A program made the position numbers and the translations under genes. Shown piece after piece: positions 6,827 through 14,829 of a DNA stretch of 64,000 bases (the stretch's first letter is position 1; every line of letters begins with the position of its first letter). The DNA comes from Eikenella corrodens (lineage in GTDB: Bacteria > Pseudomonadota > Gammaproteobacteria > Burkholderiales > Neisseriaceae): the NCBI RefSeq assembly GCF_900187105.1, contig NZ_LT906482.1, positions 1,302,001 to 1,366,000 of the forward strand. The letters are read 5' to 3'. The notes below the pieces were generated by a model, which made no database searches, had not been told where the DNA came from, and was given only the letters and a program-made list of their open reading frames with translations.

Positions 6827-9800
6827 ATGAGCCATTTCTTAGACCGCCTGACCTTCTTCAGGCAAAAGCGCGAGCCGTTTTCTAATGGTCACGGCGTTTT
6901 AACCAACGAAGACCGCAAGTGGGAAAATGCCTACCGTAGCCGCTGGTCGCACGACAAAATCGCCCGTTCTACCCACGGCGTGAACTGTACCGGTTCATGC
7001 TCGTGGAAAATCTACGTTAAAAACGGCATCATCACCTGGGAAACCCAGCAGACCGACTATCCGCGCACCCGCCCGGACCTGCCCAATCACGAACCCCGCG
7101 GCTGCCCGCGCGGTGCGTCTTACAGCTGGTATGTTTACTCTGCCCAGCGTATCAAATATCCGATGATGCGCGGCGCGCTGGCCGAACTGTGGCGCGAAGC
7201 ACGCAAAACCAAAGACCCGATCGAAGCATGGAAATGGATTGTGGAAGACCCCGAGCGCTCCAAATCCTACAAATCCCAGCGCGGTTTGGGCGGCTTCGTG
7301 CGTTCTAACTGGGACGAAGCTTATGAAATGGTGGCCGCAGCCAACTGCTACACCATCAAGAAATACGGCCCCGACCGTGTTATCGGCTTCTCGCCGATTC
7401 CTGCCATGTCAATGATCAGCTACGCTGCAGGCGCGCGCTATCTTGGTTTGATCGGCGGCGTGCCGCTGTCGTTCTACGACTGGTATTGCGACCTGCCGCC
7501 TGCTTCGCCGCAGACTTGGGGCGAACAGACCGACGTGGCCGAATCTGCCGACTGGTACAACTCCAACTATCTTCTGGTCTGGGGTTCTAACATCCCGATG
7601 ACCCGTACCCCCGATGCTCACTTCTACACTGAAGTGCGCTACAAAGGCACCAAAACTGTTGCCGTGTCGTCCGACTTCGGCGAAATGGCCAAGTTCAGCG
7701 ACATCTGGCTCGCGCCGCGCCAAGGCACGGATGCTGCGCTGGCGATGGCGATGGGGCACGTTATCCTCAAAGAGTTCCACATCGACAATCCGTCCGACTA
7801 TTTCCAAGACTACTGCCGTCGCCTGACTGATATGCCTGTGCTGGTGTGCTTGAAAGAAGATGGCGAAGGCTACCGCCCGGAATACACTCTGCGCGCCTCC
7901 CATTTGAGCAACAACTTCGGCGAAGAGAAGAATCCCGATTGGAAAGTGCTGGCGTGGAACGAGAAAACCGACAGCCTGATGCTGCCCAATGGCTCCATCG
8001 GCTTCCGTTGGGACGGCAGCCAAAAATGGAATCTGGAAACCAAGGCGCAGGATGATCAAGACGTTCAAGCGGCCTTGTCGCTGAAAACGTGCGCCGATGA
8101 CGTGGTGCGCGTCGGTTTCGACTACTTCGGCGGCGAATTCGACGAAGAAAAAACCTTCCGCAAAGTGCCGGTGAAACGCATCACCCTGGCCGACGGCAGC
8201 AGCCAATTGGTGGCCACCGTGTTCGATCTTTTGGTGGCGCAATACGGCGTGGACAACGGCTTGGGCGACGAGAACGTGGCCAAAGACTATTTTGACGACA
8301 AGCCCTACACGCCGAAATGGCAGGAAAAACACACCGGCGTCGCTCCCGAACGCGTGATTCAGGTAGCCCGCGAGTTCGCCCAAAACGCGCACGATACCAA
8401 AGGCCGCTCGATGATTATCGTCGGCGCCGGCCTGAACCACTGGTATTACCTGGACATGAACTATCGCGGCCTGATCAACATGCTGATGATGTGCGGCACC
8501 ATCGGCAAGTCCGGCGGCGGCTGGTGCCATTATGTGGGACAGGAAAAACTGCGTCCGCAGTCCGGCTGGGCGCCGCTGACTTTCGCGCTCGACTGGCACC
8601 GCCCCGCGCGCCAGATGGCCGGTACTTCATTCTTCTACGGTCACACCGGCCAGTATCGCCACGAAACCGTGTCCGCCGATGAGTTACTTACGTCCGACGC
8701 TGGCGACGATATGCGCCGCCTGACCATGATCGACTACAACGCCAAAGCTGCCCGCATGGGTTGGACGCCGAGCGCGCCGCAGTTGGAAACCAATCCGCTG
8801 GATATAACCGATGCGGCCGAAAAAGCCGGCATGAATCCTGTGGATTACACTGTGAAAGGTTTGAAGGACGGCACGCTGGAGATGTCTTGCGACGATCCGG
8901 AAAACCCGAAAAACTGGCCGCGCAATATGTTTATTTGGCGCTCCAACATTTTGGGCTCTTCCGGCAAAGGCCACGAATATTTCCTGAAATACCTGCTCGG
9001 CACGCAAAACGGCCTGATGAGCGACGAAGACGATTGCCTGAAGCCGGCCGAAGTGAAGCAGCGGGAAGGTGTGGAAGGCAAGCTGGATTTGTTCACGCTC
9101 CTAGATTTCCGCATGAACACCACCTGCCTGTACGCCGACGTGATTTTCCCGACCGCCACTTGGTACGAGAAACACGATCTGAACACGTCCGACATGCACC
9201 CGTTCATCCATCCGTTTACCGAAGCGGTGCAGCCTTTGTGGCAGAGCAAGTCCGACTGGGAAATCTATAAAGGCCTGGCCAAAAAATTCAGCGAGCTGGC
9301 CAAAGACTATCTGGGCGTGCGCAAAGACATCGTGCTCACCCCGCTGATGCACGATAGCCCGCAGGAACTCGGCCAGCCCTTTGACCCGAAAGACTGGAAA
9401 CTGGGCGAGTGCGAGCCGATTCCGGGCAAAACCATGCCCGCGATGACCGTGGTGGAACGCGACTACGGTGCGGTTTACGAGAAATTCACTTCTATCGGCC
9501 CCTTGCTGGAAAAAGTGAACAACAACGGCAAAGGCATGGCGTGGGATACCAAGCACGAAGTGGACTTCTTGCGCAAACTCAACGGCGTGCAGCCTGAAGG
9601 TGCGGGCAAAGGCCAGCCGAGAATCGAAACCGCCATCGATGCGGCCGAAATGGTTTTGACCTTGGCGCCGGAAACCAACGGCCACGTTTCGAAAAAAGCT
9701 TGGCAGTCGCTGGGCAAAATCACCGGCCGCGACCATACGCATCTGATTAATGCCAGCGAGCACACGCAAATCCGCTTCCGCGACATCGTCGCCCAGCCGC

Positions 9801-10513
9801 GCAAGATTGTTACCTCGCCGATTTGGTCGGGCGTGGAGAGCGAAGAAGTGTGCTACACCGCAGGCTATACCAACGTGCACGAGCTGATTCCGTGGCGCAC
9901 GCTCACCGGCCGCCAGCAGTTCTACCAAGACCACAAATGGATGCGCGATTTCGGTGCGGCCTTCTGCGTGTACCGCCCCGCCGTGGACACCAAAACCACC
10001 AAGAAACTCTTGGGCAAAATGCCCAACGGCAATCCGGAAATCACGCTCAACTTCCTCACGCCGCACCAGAAATGGGGTATCCACAGCACCTATTCGGAAA
10101 ACCTGCGTATGCTCACGCTCGGTCGTGGCGGCCCGCACGTGTGGATTTCCGAAATCGATGCCAAGAAAGCAGGTTTGGTAGATAACGACTGGGTGGAAGT
10201 GTTCAACACCAACGGTTCGATTGCCTGCCGTGTGATTGTGAGCCAGCGTATTCCTGAAACCATGATTTTGATGTACCACGCTCAGGAAAAATTGGTGCAC
10301 ACGCCTGCGGCGGAAACCACCAAGAAACGCGGCGGCATCCACAACTCGGTAACCAAGGCGGTTTTGAACCCGACCCACATGATAGGCGGCTATGCGCAGC
10401 TGGCGTACAGCTTCAACTATTACGGTACGGTCGGCTCCAACCGCGACGAGTGGGTAATTGTCCGCAAGATGAAGGACATCGACTGGATGGACGAACCCGC
10501 CGATCAGGCATAA
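6827..10513 (+). CDS. narG: Respiratory nitrate reductase, alpha subunit
   Basis: NarG reduces nitrate to nitrite at a bis-MGD molybdenum site on the cytoplasmic face of the membrane. The 1228-residue length is normal. The N-terminal [4Fe-4S] ligands are visible as His50, Cys54, Cys58 (STHGVNCTGSC) and Cys93 (PRGCPRG). Asp222 in YDWYCDLPPASPQTWGEQ is the expected molybdenum ligand. The region upstream (6530-6826) is divergent from the Mop gene and has a possible -10 TATAAA near 6738. I saw no clear FNR box and no narK transporter gene. Unusually, a cupin gene with DUS hairpins on both sides separates narG from narH. Confidence 0.98.
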   Translation: MSHFLDRLTFFRQKREPFSNGHGVLTNEDRKWENAYRSRWSHDKIARSTHGVNCTGSCSWKIYVKNGIITWETQQTDYPRTRPDLPNHEPRGCPRGASYSWYVYSAQRIKYPMMRGALAELWREARKTKDPIEAWKWIVEDPERSKSYKSQRGLGGFVRSNWDEAYEMVAAANCYTIKKYGPDRVIGFSPIPAMSMISYAAGARYLGLIGGVPLSFYDWYCDLPPASPQTWGEQTDVAESADWYNSNYLLVWGSNIPMTRTPDAHFYTEVRYKGTKTVAVSSDFGEMAKFSDIWLAPRQGTDAALAMAMGHVILKEFHIDNPSDYFQDYCRRLTDMPVLVCLKEDGEGYRPEYTLRASHLSNNFGEEKNPDWKVLAWNEKTDSLMLPNGSIGFRWDGSQKWNLETKAQDDQDVQAALSLKTCADDVVRVGFDYFGGEFDEEKTFRKVPVKRITLADGSSQLVATVFDLLVAQYGVDNGLGDENVAKDYFDDKPYTPKWQEKHTGVAPERVIQVAREFAQNAHDTKGRSMIIVGAGLNHWYYLDMNYRGLINMLMMCGTIGKSGGGWCHYVGQEKLRPQSGWAPLTFALDWHRPARQMAGTSFFYGHTGQYRHETVSADELLTSDAGDDMRRLTMIDYNAKAARMGWTPSAPQLETNPLDITDAAEKAGMNPVDYTVKGLKDGTLEMSCDDPENPKNWPRNMFIWRSNILGSSGKGHEYFLKYLLGTQNGLMSDEDDCLKPAEVKQREGVEGKLDLFTLLDFRMNTTCLYADVIFPTATWYEKHDLNTSDMHPFIHPFTEAVQPLWQSKSDWEIYKGLAKKFSELAKDYLGVRKDIVLTPLMHDSPQELGQPFDPKDWKLGECEPIPGKTMPAMTVVERDYGAVYEKFTSIGPLLEKVNNNGKGMAWDTKHEVDFLRKLNGVQPEGAGKGQPRIETAIDAAEMVLTLAPETNGHVSKKAWQSLGKITGRDHTHLINASEHTQIRFRDIVAQPRKIVTSPIWSGVESEEVCYTAGYTNVHELIPWRTLTGRQQFYQDHKWMRDFGAAFCVYRPAVDTKTTKKLLGKMPNGNPEITLNFLTPHQKWGIHSTYSENLRMLTLGRGGPHVWISEIDAKKAGLVDNDWVEVFNTNGSIACRVIVSQRIPETMILMYHAQEKLVHTPAAETTKKRGGIHNSVTKAVLNPTHMIGGYAQLAYSFNYYGTVGSNRDEWVIVRKMKDIDWMDEPADQA

Positions 10514-10514
10514 G

Positions 10515-10558
10515 GTTTTTCAGGTAGCCTCCTGCTACACAAAAGGCTACCTGAAAAC
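10515..10558. repeat. Inverted DUS pair between narG and the cupin gene
   Basis: TTCAGGTAGCCT (10519-10530) and AGGCTACCTGAA (10544-10555) form a stem-loop 2 nt after the narG stop. It could attenuate transcription into the rest of the operon. Confidence 0.65.
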
Positions 10559-10576
10559 CGGATAAAGAACGAAACC

Positions 10577-10921
10577 ATGAAGCTTCCGCAGATTATCCGT
10601 TTCGCCGATTATTTGAAGGAAACCCCCTCCGAAGCCGTGCGTACCGTGCTGCATCAAGACCAGCACGACAATATGGTGCTGTGGCAGATTCCGCCGCACA
10701 CTATGTTGCCAGCCCACCGCCACCCGTGTGGTGTGGACATCTGGATTGTGCTGCAAGGAGAAGCCGAGCTGGTGGACGACGCGCAAAGCGGCCGCACCAT
10801 CCGCGCAGGTGAGAGTGTAGTAGTGGGCGACCACCAAATCCACGGTGCCCGCAACAGCGGCCAGGAAGACTGCATCTTGGTTTCGATTATCAGCCCGAAA
10901 GCCGGATTCGAAAAGGCATAA
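10577..10921 (+). CDS. Small single-domain cupin protein inside the nar operon
   Basis: The 114-residue protein is a single cupin barrel. Motif 1 is visible as LPAHRHPCGVDIWIVLQGEAEL (residues about 42-63, with the H-x-H metal pair) and motif 2 as GESVVVGDHQIHGARN with a third histidine. The usual glutamate of motif 1 appears to be replaced by Asp (VDIW). These proteins bind a metal and may be enzymes or ligand sensors; no substrate can be assigned. It sits between narG and narH, genes that are normally adjacent, and is framed by DUS hairpins as if inserted as a cassette. A role in nitrate respiration is only suggested by position. Confidence 0.82.
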   Translation: MKLPQIIRFADYLKETPSEAVRTVLHQDQHDNMVLWQIPPHTMLPAHRHPCGVDIWIVLQGEAELVDDAQSGRTIRAGESVVVGDHQIHGARNSGQEDCILVSIISPKAGFEKA

Positions 10922-10923
10922 CC

Positions 10924-10970
10924 GTTTTTCAGGTAGCCTTAAGAGCCAAAAGGAAGGCTACCTGAAAAAG
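10924..10970. repeat. Inverted DUS pair between the cupin gene and narH
   Basis: TTCAGGTAGCCT (10928-10939) and AGGCTACCTGAA (10955-10966) bracket a 15-nt loop immediately after the cupin stop. narH starts 24 nt further on, with AAGGA upstream of its ATG. Confidence 0.65.
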
Positions 10971-10993
10971 ACCAATCATTTAAGGAACACATC

Positions 10994-12562
10994 ATGAAAA
11001 TCAGAGCACAAGTCGGCATGGTGCTGAACTTGGACAAATGTATCGGCTGCCACACCTGCTCCGTTACCTGCAAAAACGTATGGACGAGCCGCGACGGTGT
11101 GGAATACGCCTGGTTCAACAACGTTGAAACCAAGCCCGGTATCGGCTTCCCGAAAAACTGGGAAGACCAGGAAAAATGGAATGGCGGCTGGGTACGCAAA
11201 CCCAACGGCAAACTCGTGCCCAAGCAGGGCGGCCGTTTGAAAATCCTGTCCAACATTTTCGCCAACCCCAACCTGCCGCAAATCGACGACTACTACGAGC
11301 CGTTCACCTACGATTACGAGCACCTGCAAAATGCCCCGCGCATGAAAACCCCGCCCACCGCGCGGCCGATTTCCGTGCTCACCGGCAAGAAAATGGACAA
11401 GGTTGAATGGGGTCCCAACTGGGAAGACGACTTGGCCGGCGAATTTGAAAAACGCGCCAAAGACACCCTGTTCGAAGGCATCCAAAAAGACATGATGGGC
11501 GCGTTCGAGCAGACCTTCATGATGTATCTTCCGCGCCTGTGCGAACACTGTCTGAACCCGACCTGCGTCGCATCCTGCCCGTCCGGCAGCATCTACAAAC
11601 GCGAAGACGATGGCATCGTGCTCATCGATCAAGACAAATGCCGCGGCTGGCGTATGTGCGTATCCGGCTGCCCGTACAAAAAAATCTACTACAACTGGGT
11701 GAGCGGCAAAGCCGAAAAATGTATTTTCTGCTACCCGCGCATCGAAGCGGGCGAACCCACCGTTTGCTCCGAAACCTGCGTAGGCCGTATCCGCTATCTG
11801 GGCGTGCTGCTGTATGACGCCGACAAAATCGAAGAAGCCGCTTCAGTAGAAAACCCGCAAGACCTATACGAAGCGCAGCTGGGCGTGTTCCTCGATCCGC
11901 ACGACCCCGAAATCCAGCGCGAAGCCCTGAAACAGGGCATCAGCCAGAGCTGGCTCGATGCGGCGAAAAAATCGCCCGTCTACAAAATGGCGATGGAATG
12001 GAAAATCGCCTTCCCGCTGCACCCCGAATACCGCACGCTGCCGATGGTATGGTACATCCCGCCGCTCTCCCCGATCCAATCCGCCATCGAAAACGGCTTG
12101 GTGGGCGAAAACGGCATCATCCCCAGCGTGGACGAAATGCGCATCCCGCTGCGCTATCTGGCCAACCTGCTGACCGCCGGTAAAATCGAGCCGATTAAAG
12201 ACGCGCTGGAACGCATGATCGCCATGCGCCGCTACAAACGCGGCCAAGTGGTACACGGCGAAACGCTGGAGCAAACCTTGGACGGCACCGGCCTGACCCC
12301 GGCCATGGTGGAAGACATGTATCAGATTATGGCCATCGCCAACTACGAAGACCGCTTCGTGATTCCCACCAGCCACAAAGAACAGGTGGAGAATACCTTT
12401 GAAGACAAAGCAAGCTGCGGCTTCTCCTTCGGCAACGGCTGCTCCGGCGGCTCGGACGGCATGACCAAAGAAAGCCTGTTCGGCAAGCCAAAAGCTTCGC
12501 CCATCATCTTCTTCGACCGTCGTAAGGACTTGGAAGAAAACCGCGAAAAAGGGGTGCGCTGA
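10994..12562 (+). CDS. narH: Respiratory nitrate reductase, beta (iron-sulfur) subunit
   Basis: NarH passes electrons from NarI haem to NarG through three [4Fe-4S] clusters and one [3Fe-4S] cluster. The 522-residue protein shows all cysteine groups: C16-C19-C22-C26 (CIGCHTCSVTCKNVW), CEHCLNPTCVASCPSG, CRGWRMCVSGCPYKK (Trp in place of a cysteine, the mark of the [3Fe-4S] site) and CIFCYPRIEAGEPTVCSETCVGR. The C-terminal CGFSFGNGC stretch is also as in other NarH proteins. Its TGA stop shares a base with the narJ ATG, so the two are probably translationally coupled. Confidence 0.98.
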   Translation: MKIRAQVGMVLNLDKCIGCHTCSVTCKNVWTSRDGVEYAWFNNVETKPGIGFPKNWEDQEKWNGGWVRKPNGKLVPKQGGRLKILSNIFANPNLPQIDDYYEPFTYDYEHLQNAPRMKTPPTARPISVLTGKKMDKVEWGPNWEDDLAGEFEKRAKDTLFEGIQKDMMGAFEQTFMMYLPRLCEHCLNPTCVASCPSGSIYKREDDGIVLIDQDKCRGWRMCVSGCPYKKIYYNWVSGKAEKCIFCYPRIEAGEPTVCSETCVGRIRYLGVLLYDADKIEEAASVENPQDLYEAQLGVFLDPHDPEIQREALKQGISQSWLDAAKKSPVYKMAMEWKIAFPLHPEYRTLPMVWYIPPLSPIQSAIENGLVGENGIIPSVDEMRIPLRYLANLLTAGKIEPIKDALERMIAMRRYKRGQVVHGETLEQTLDGTGLTPAMVEDMYQIMAIANYEDRFVIPTSHKEQVENTFEDKASCGFSFGNGCSGGSDGMTKESLFGKPKASPIIFFDRRKDLEENREKGVR

Positions 12563-13206
12563 TGCAGGGCAATCCGGTATACAAATTCTTCTCGGCGCTG
12601 CTGTGCTATCCGGAAGCCGAATTGGTAGAGGCGCTGCCTGAATTCCAGGCAGCACTCGACCAGATGCCCGAATTAGCCGCACACCGCGAGGGTTTGCAAG
12701 CGTTGCTGGATTATCTGGGCGGCAACAGCCTGCGCCATATCCAGGAGGAATACGTTTCCACCTTTGACCGCAACCGCCTGCATGCACTGTATATTTTCGA
12801 GCACGTTTTCGGCGAAGACCGCGACCGCGGCAGCGCCATGGTGGATCTGTTGGAAGAATACCGCAAATACGGCTTCGAATTGGGCGACGACGAACTGCCC
12901 GACTTCCTGCCCGCGCTGCTGGAATTTTTCGCCCATATTCCGCCTGCCGATGCGCAAAAACTGCTCGGCGATGCCGTGCACGTGATCAACCATATCGGCA
13001 AAAACTTGCGCACCGCCGGTTCGCCTTATGCCGTCGTGCTGGAGAACATCGTGGCGCTCAGCCCTGTCGAGCCGCAGCCCCTAACCGAGCCGCCCGTGCG
13101 CGATATGGACGAAGCCATGGAAACCTTCGGCCCCGACGTATCCGGTATCGAGCCCCTGCTCAAGCCGAGCATCCAAACCGTACAATTTTATCCAAAAAGC
13201 AAGTAA
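12562..13206 (+). CDS. narJ: Nitrate reductase assembly chaperone
   Basis: NarJ binds apo-NarG in the cytoplasm and holds it for molybdenum cofactor and Fe-S insertion before NarGH docks on NarI. The 214-residue protein belongs to the TorD/DmsD/NarJ helical family; typical stretches are FSALLCYPEAELVEALPEF near the start and EEYVSTFDRNRLHALYIFEHVFGEDRDRG in the middle. It overlaps narH by one base and precedes narI by 24 nt. Its position and size leave little doubt about the call. Confidence 0.95.
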   Translation: MQGNPVYKFFSALLCYPEAELVEALPEFQAALDQMPELAAHREGLQALLDYLGGNSLRHIQEEYVSTFDRNRLHALYIFEHVFGEDRDRGSAMVDLLEEYRKYGFELGDDELPDFLPALLEFFAHIPPADAQKLLGDAVHVINHIGKNLRTAGSPYAVVLENIVALSPVEPQPLTEPPVRDMDEAMETFGPDVSGIEPLLKPSIQTVQFYPKSK

Positions 13207-13230
13207 GCATACCTGCTTGGGAGTTTTGAT

Positions 13231-13917
13231 ATGAGTAACCTGCACTTCTTCTTCTTTGCCATCTATCCCTATATTTGTTTGGCAATTTTCTTCTTCGGCA
13301 GCCTCGTGCGCTTCGACCGCGAGCAGTACACCTGGAAGAGCGACTCCAGCCAGCTGCTGTATGACGGCCAGCTGCGCTTGGGCAATATCCTGTTTCACGT
13401 TGGCGTATTGGCTGTGTTCGGCGGCCACTTTGTCGGCTTGCTCACCCCGCTGTGGGTATGGCACGCCTTGGGCGTGAGCCATGCGGCCAAACAGCTCTTG
13501 GCCATGACCGCCGGCGGCATCTTCGGCACCATGGCGCTGGTCGGTCTGCTGATTCTGATCAAACGCCGCTTCACCATCGACCGTATCAATATCAACAGCA
13601 CCTGGCGCGACAAGCTGCTGCTGGTGTGGATTTTGATTACCCTCGTGCTCGGCCTCTCCACCATCTGCGTGAGCGCAGGCCACATGGACGGCCACGAAAT
13701 GACCCTGCTCATGCAGTGGGCACAGCACATCGTTACCTTCCGTGGCGTAGAAGCTGCCAGCTTCATCACCGATGCGCACATCCTCTTCAAACTGCATATG
13801 TTTATGGGCATGACCTTCTTCCTCATCTTCCCGTTCACCCGTATGGTGCACGTGTGGAGCGGTTTTGCCAGCGCACTCTACGTATTCCGTCCCTGGCAGC
13901 TGGTACGCCGCCGCTAA
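13231..13917 (+). CDS. narI: Respiratory nitrate reductase, gamma (cytochrome b) subunit
   Basis: NarI is the membrane anchor that oxidises quinol and feeds electrons to NarH through two b haems. The 228-residue protein has five hydrophobic segments. The haem-ligand histidines are in place: His56 and His66 (GNILFHVGVLAVFGGHFVGL), and His189 and His207 (FKLHMFMG, RMVHVWSG) in the C-terminal half. It is the last gene of the nar operon and is followed by an inverted DUS pair and a Correia-like element. Confidence 0.97.
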   Translation: MSNLHFFFFAIYPYICLAIFFFGSLVRFDREQYTWKSDSSQLLYDGQLRLGNILFHVGVLAVFGGHFVGLLTPLWVWHALGVSHAAKQLLAMTAGGIFGTMALVGLLILIKRRFTIDRININSTWRDKLLLVWILITLVLGLSTICVSAGHMDGHEMTLLMQWAQHIVTFRGVEAASFITDAHILFKLHMFMGMTFFLIFPFTRMVHVWSGFASALYVFRPWQLVRRR

Positions 13918-13923
13918 GGTAAT

Positions 13924-13961
13924 ATTTTCAGGTAGCCTTCCAGGAGGCTACCTGAAATTTT
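13924..13961 (+). terminator. Inverted DUS pair ending the nar operon
   Basis: TTCAGGTAGCCT (13927-13938) and AGGCTACCTGAA (13945-13956) form a stem with a 6-nt loop followed by TTTTT, a good Rho-independent terminator. Confidence 0.8.
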
Positions 13962-13963
13962 TA

Positions 13964-14070
13964 TATAGTGGAGTAAAATGAGAATGGGAAAAGGCGGCGA
14001 GCCATAGTGCAGTATGCGTAATACGGCAAGGCGAGCCAACACAGTAGCATTCTTATTTTCATTCACTATA
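13964..14070. repeat. Correia-like short element
   Basis: The 107-bp stretch begins TATAGTGGAGTAAAATGAG and ends with an imperfect inverted copy (CACTATA at the right). The interior carries the typical GGCGGCGAGCC ... ACGGCAAGGCGAGCCAAC arms of neisserial Correia repeats. It lies between the nar terminator and the hemerythrin gene and may add promoter or RNA-processing signals. Confidence 0.75.
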
Positions 14071-14093
14071 GAACCATAAAGGACACCACGCTC

Positions 14094-14564
14094 ATGATTG
14101 ATCACGAACTCTGGCAAAACGCCTCCGACAGCGACATCATCGACCACATCCTGCCGCGCTACCACGACACCCACCGCCGCCAGCTCGATGAGCTCATTCC
14201 ACTGGCCGAGAAAGTGGCCGGCGTGCATGCAGGTAAGTTCCCCGCCGAGATGGTTCCCCTGTTGCACACCATCCAAGGCGAACTGCTCAGCCACATGATG
14301 AAAGAAGAGCGCATCCTGTTCCCCATGCTCAAACAAGGCGCCGGCCGCGCCGCCGCGATGCCCGTGCGCATGATGATGCATGAACACACCGAGCACGATG
14401 CCGCCATCGAACGCCTGTTGGAAATCACAGACAACCTGCAAGCCCCCGCCGATGCCTGCCGCAGCTGGCAGCAACTCTACAGCCTGGCTCAAGAGCTGGT
14501 GGATGACCTGCGCGACCACATCGATTTGGAAGACAATATTCTGTTTGCCCGCGTGTTGGCGTAA
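14094..14564 (+). CDS. Hemerythrin-domain di-iron protein, RIC/DnrN-like without its N-terminal domain
   Basis: The 156-residue protein is a four-helix hemerythrin domain. Likely iron ligands are His24 (RYHDTHR), His67 with Glu71/Glu72 (LLSHMMKEER), His96 or His101 (MMHEHTEHD), and His142 with Glu146 (RDHIDLEDN). This matches the C-terminal domain of RIC proteins (YtfE/ScdA/DnrN), which repair iron-sulfur clusters after nitric oxide or peroxide damage. The N-terminal ScdA_N domain of full-length RICs is missing, and the start MIDHELW leaves no room for it. Position next to nitrate reductase supports a nitrosative-stress role. Confidence 0.85.
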   Translation: MIDHELWQNASDSDIIDHILPRYHDTHRRQLDELIPLAEKVAGVHAGKFPAEMVPLLHTIQGELLSHMMKEERILFPMLKQGAGRAAAMPVRMMMHEHTEHDAAIERLLEITDNLQAPADACRSWQQLYSLAQELVDDLRDHIDLEDNILFARVLA

Positions 14565-14579
14565 CTCCATAAAATGTAG

Positions 14580-14627
14580 AAAAGGCTACCTGAAAACGGA
14601 TTTGCTGTTTTCAGGTAGCCTTTTTTC
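14580..14627 (+). terminator. Inverted DUS pair after the hemerythrin gene
   Basis: AGGCTACCTGAA (14583-14594) and TTCAGGTAGCCT (14610-14621) pair, extended by flanking A/T, and are followed by TTTTTT on the plus strand. Confidence 0.8.
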
Positions 14628-14737
14628 TGCCCAACGGTTAGCGGGCCGCTTGGCGGGAGCAGGTCTGAATAGCGGCGTTGGGGGGAGAAAGCTTATCGGC
14701 CTTGGGTGGTTTTAGCTTAAAGGCAGCTTATTGCAGC

Positions 14738-14795
14738 AAGGCTACCTGAAAAATATCCCGCCCTTTCAATGGAGTATTTTTCAGGTAGCCTTTTG
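14738..14795 (-). terminator. Inverted DUS pair downstream of priA
   Basis: AGGCTACCTGAA (14739-14750) and TTCAGGTAGCCT (14780-14791) flank a 29-nt loop that itself contains a small inverted stretch. It lies 35 nt after the priA stop on the minus strand. Confidence 0.55.
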
Positions 14796-14829
14796 TGAAA
14801 GCGTGGTACTGACACCGAATACAGGCAGC

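Noticed and set aside
9101-10378. 425-residue minus-strand frame inside narG
   Set aside because: It is the complement of a highly conserved gene, with no ribosome site or recognisable domain.
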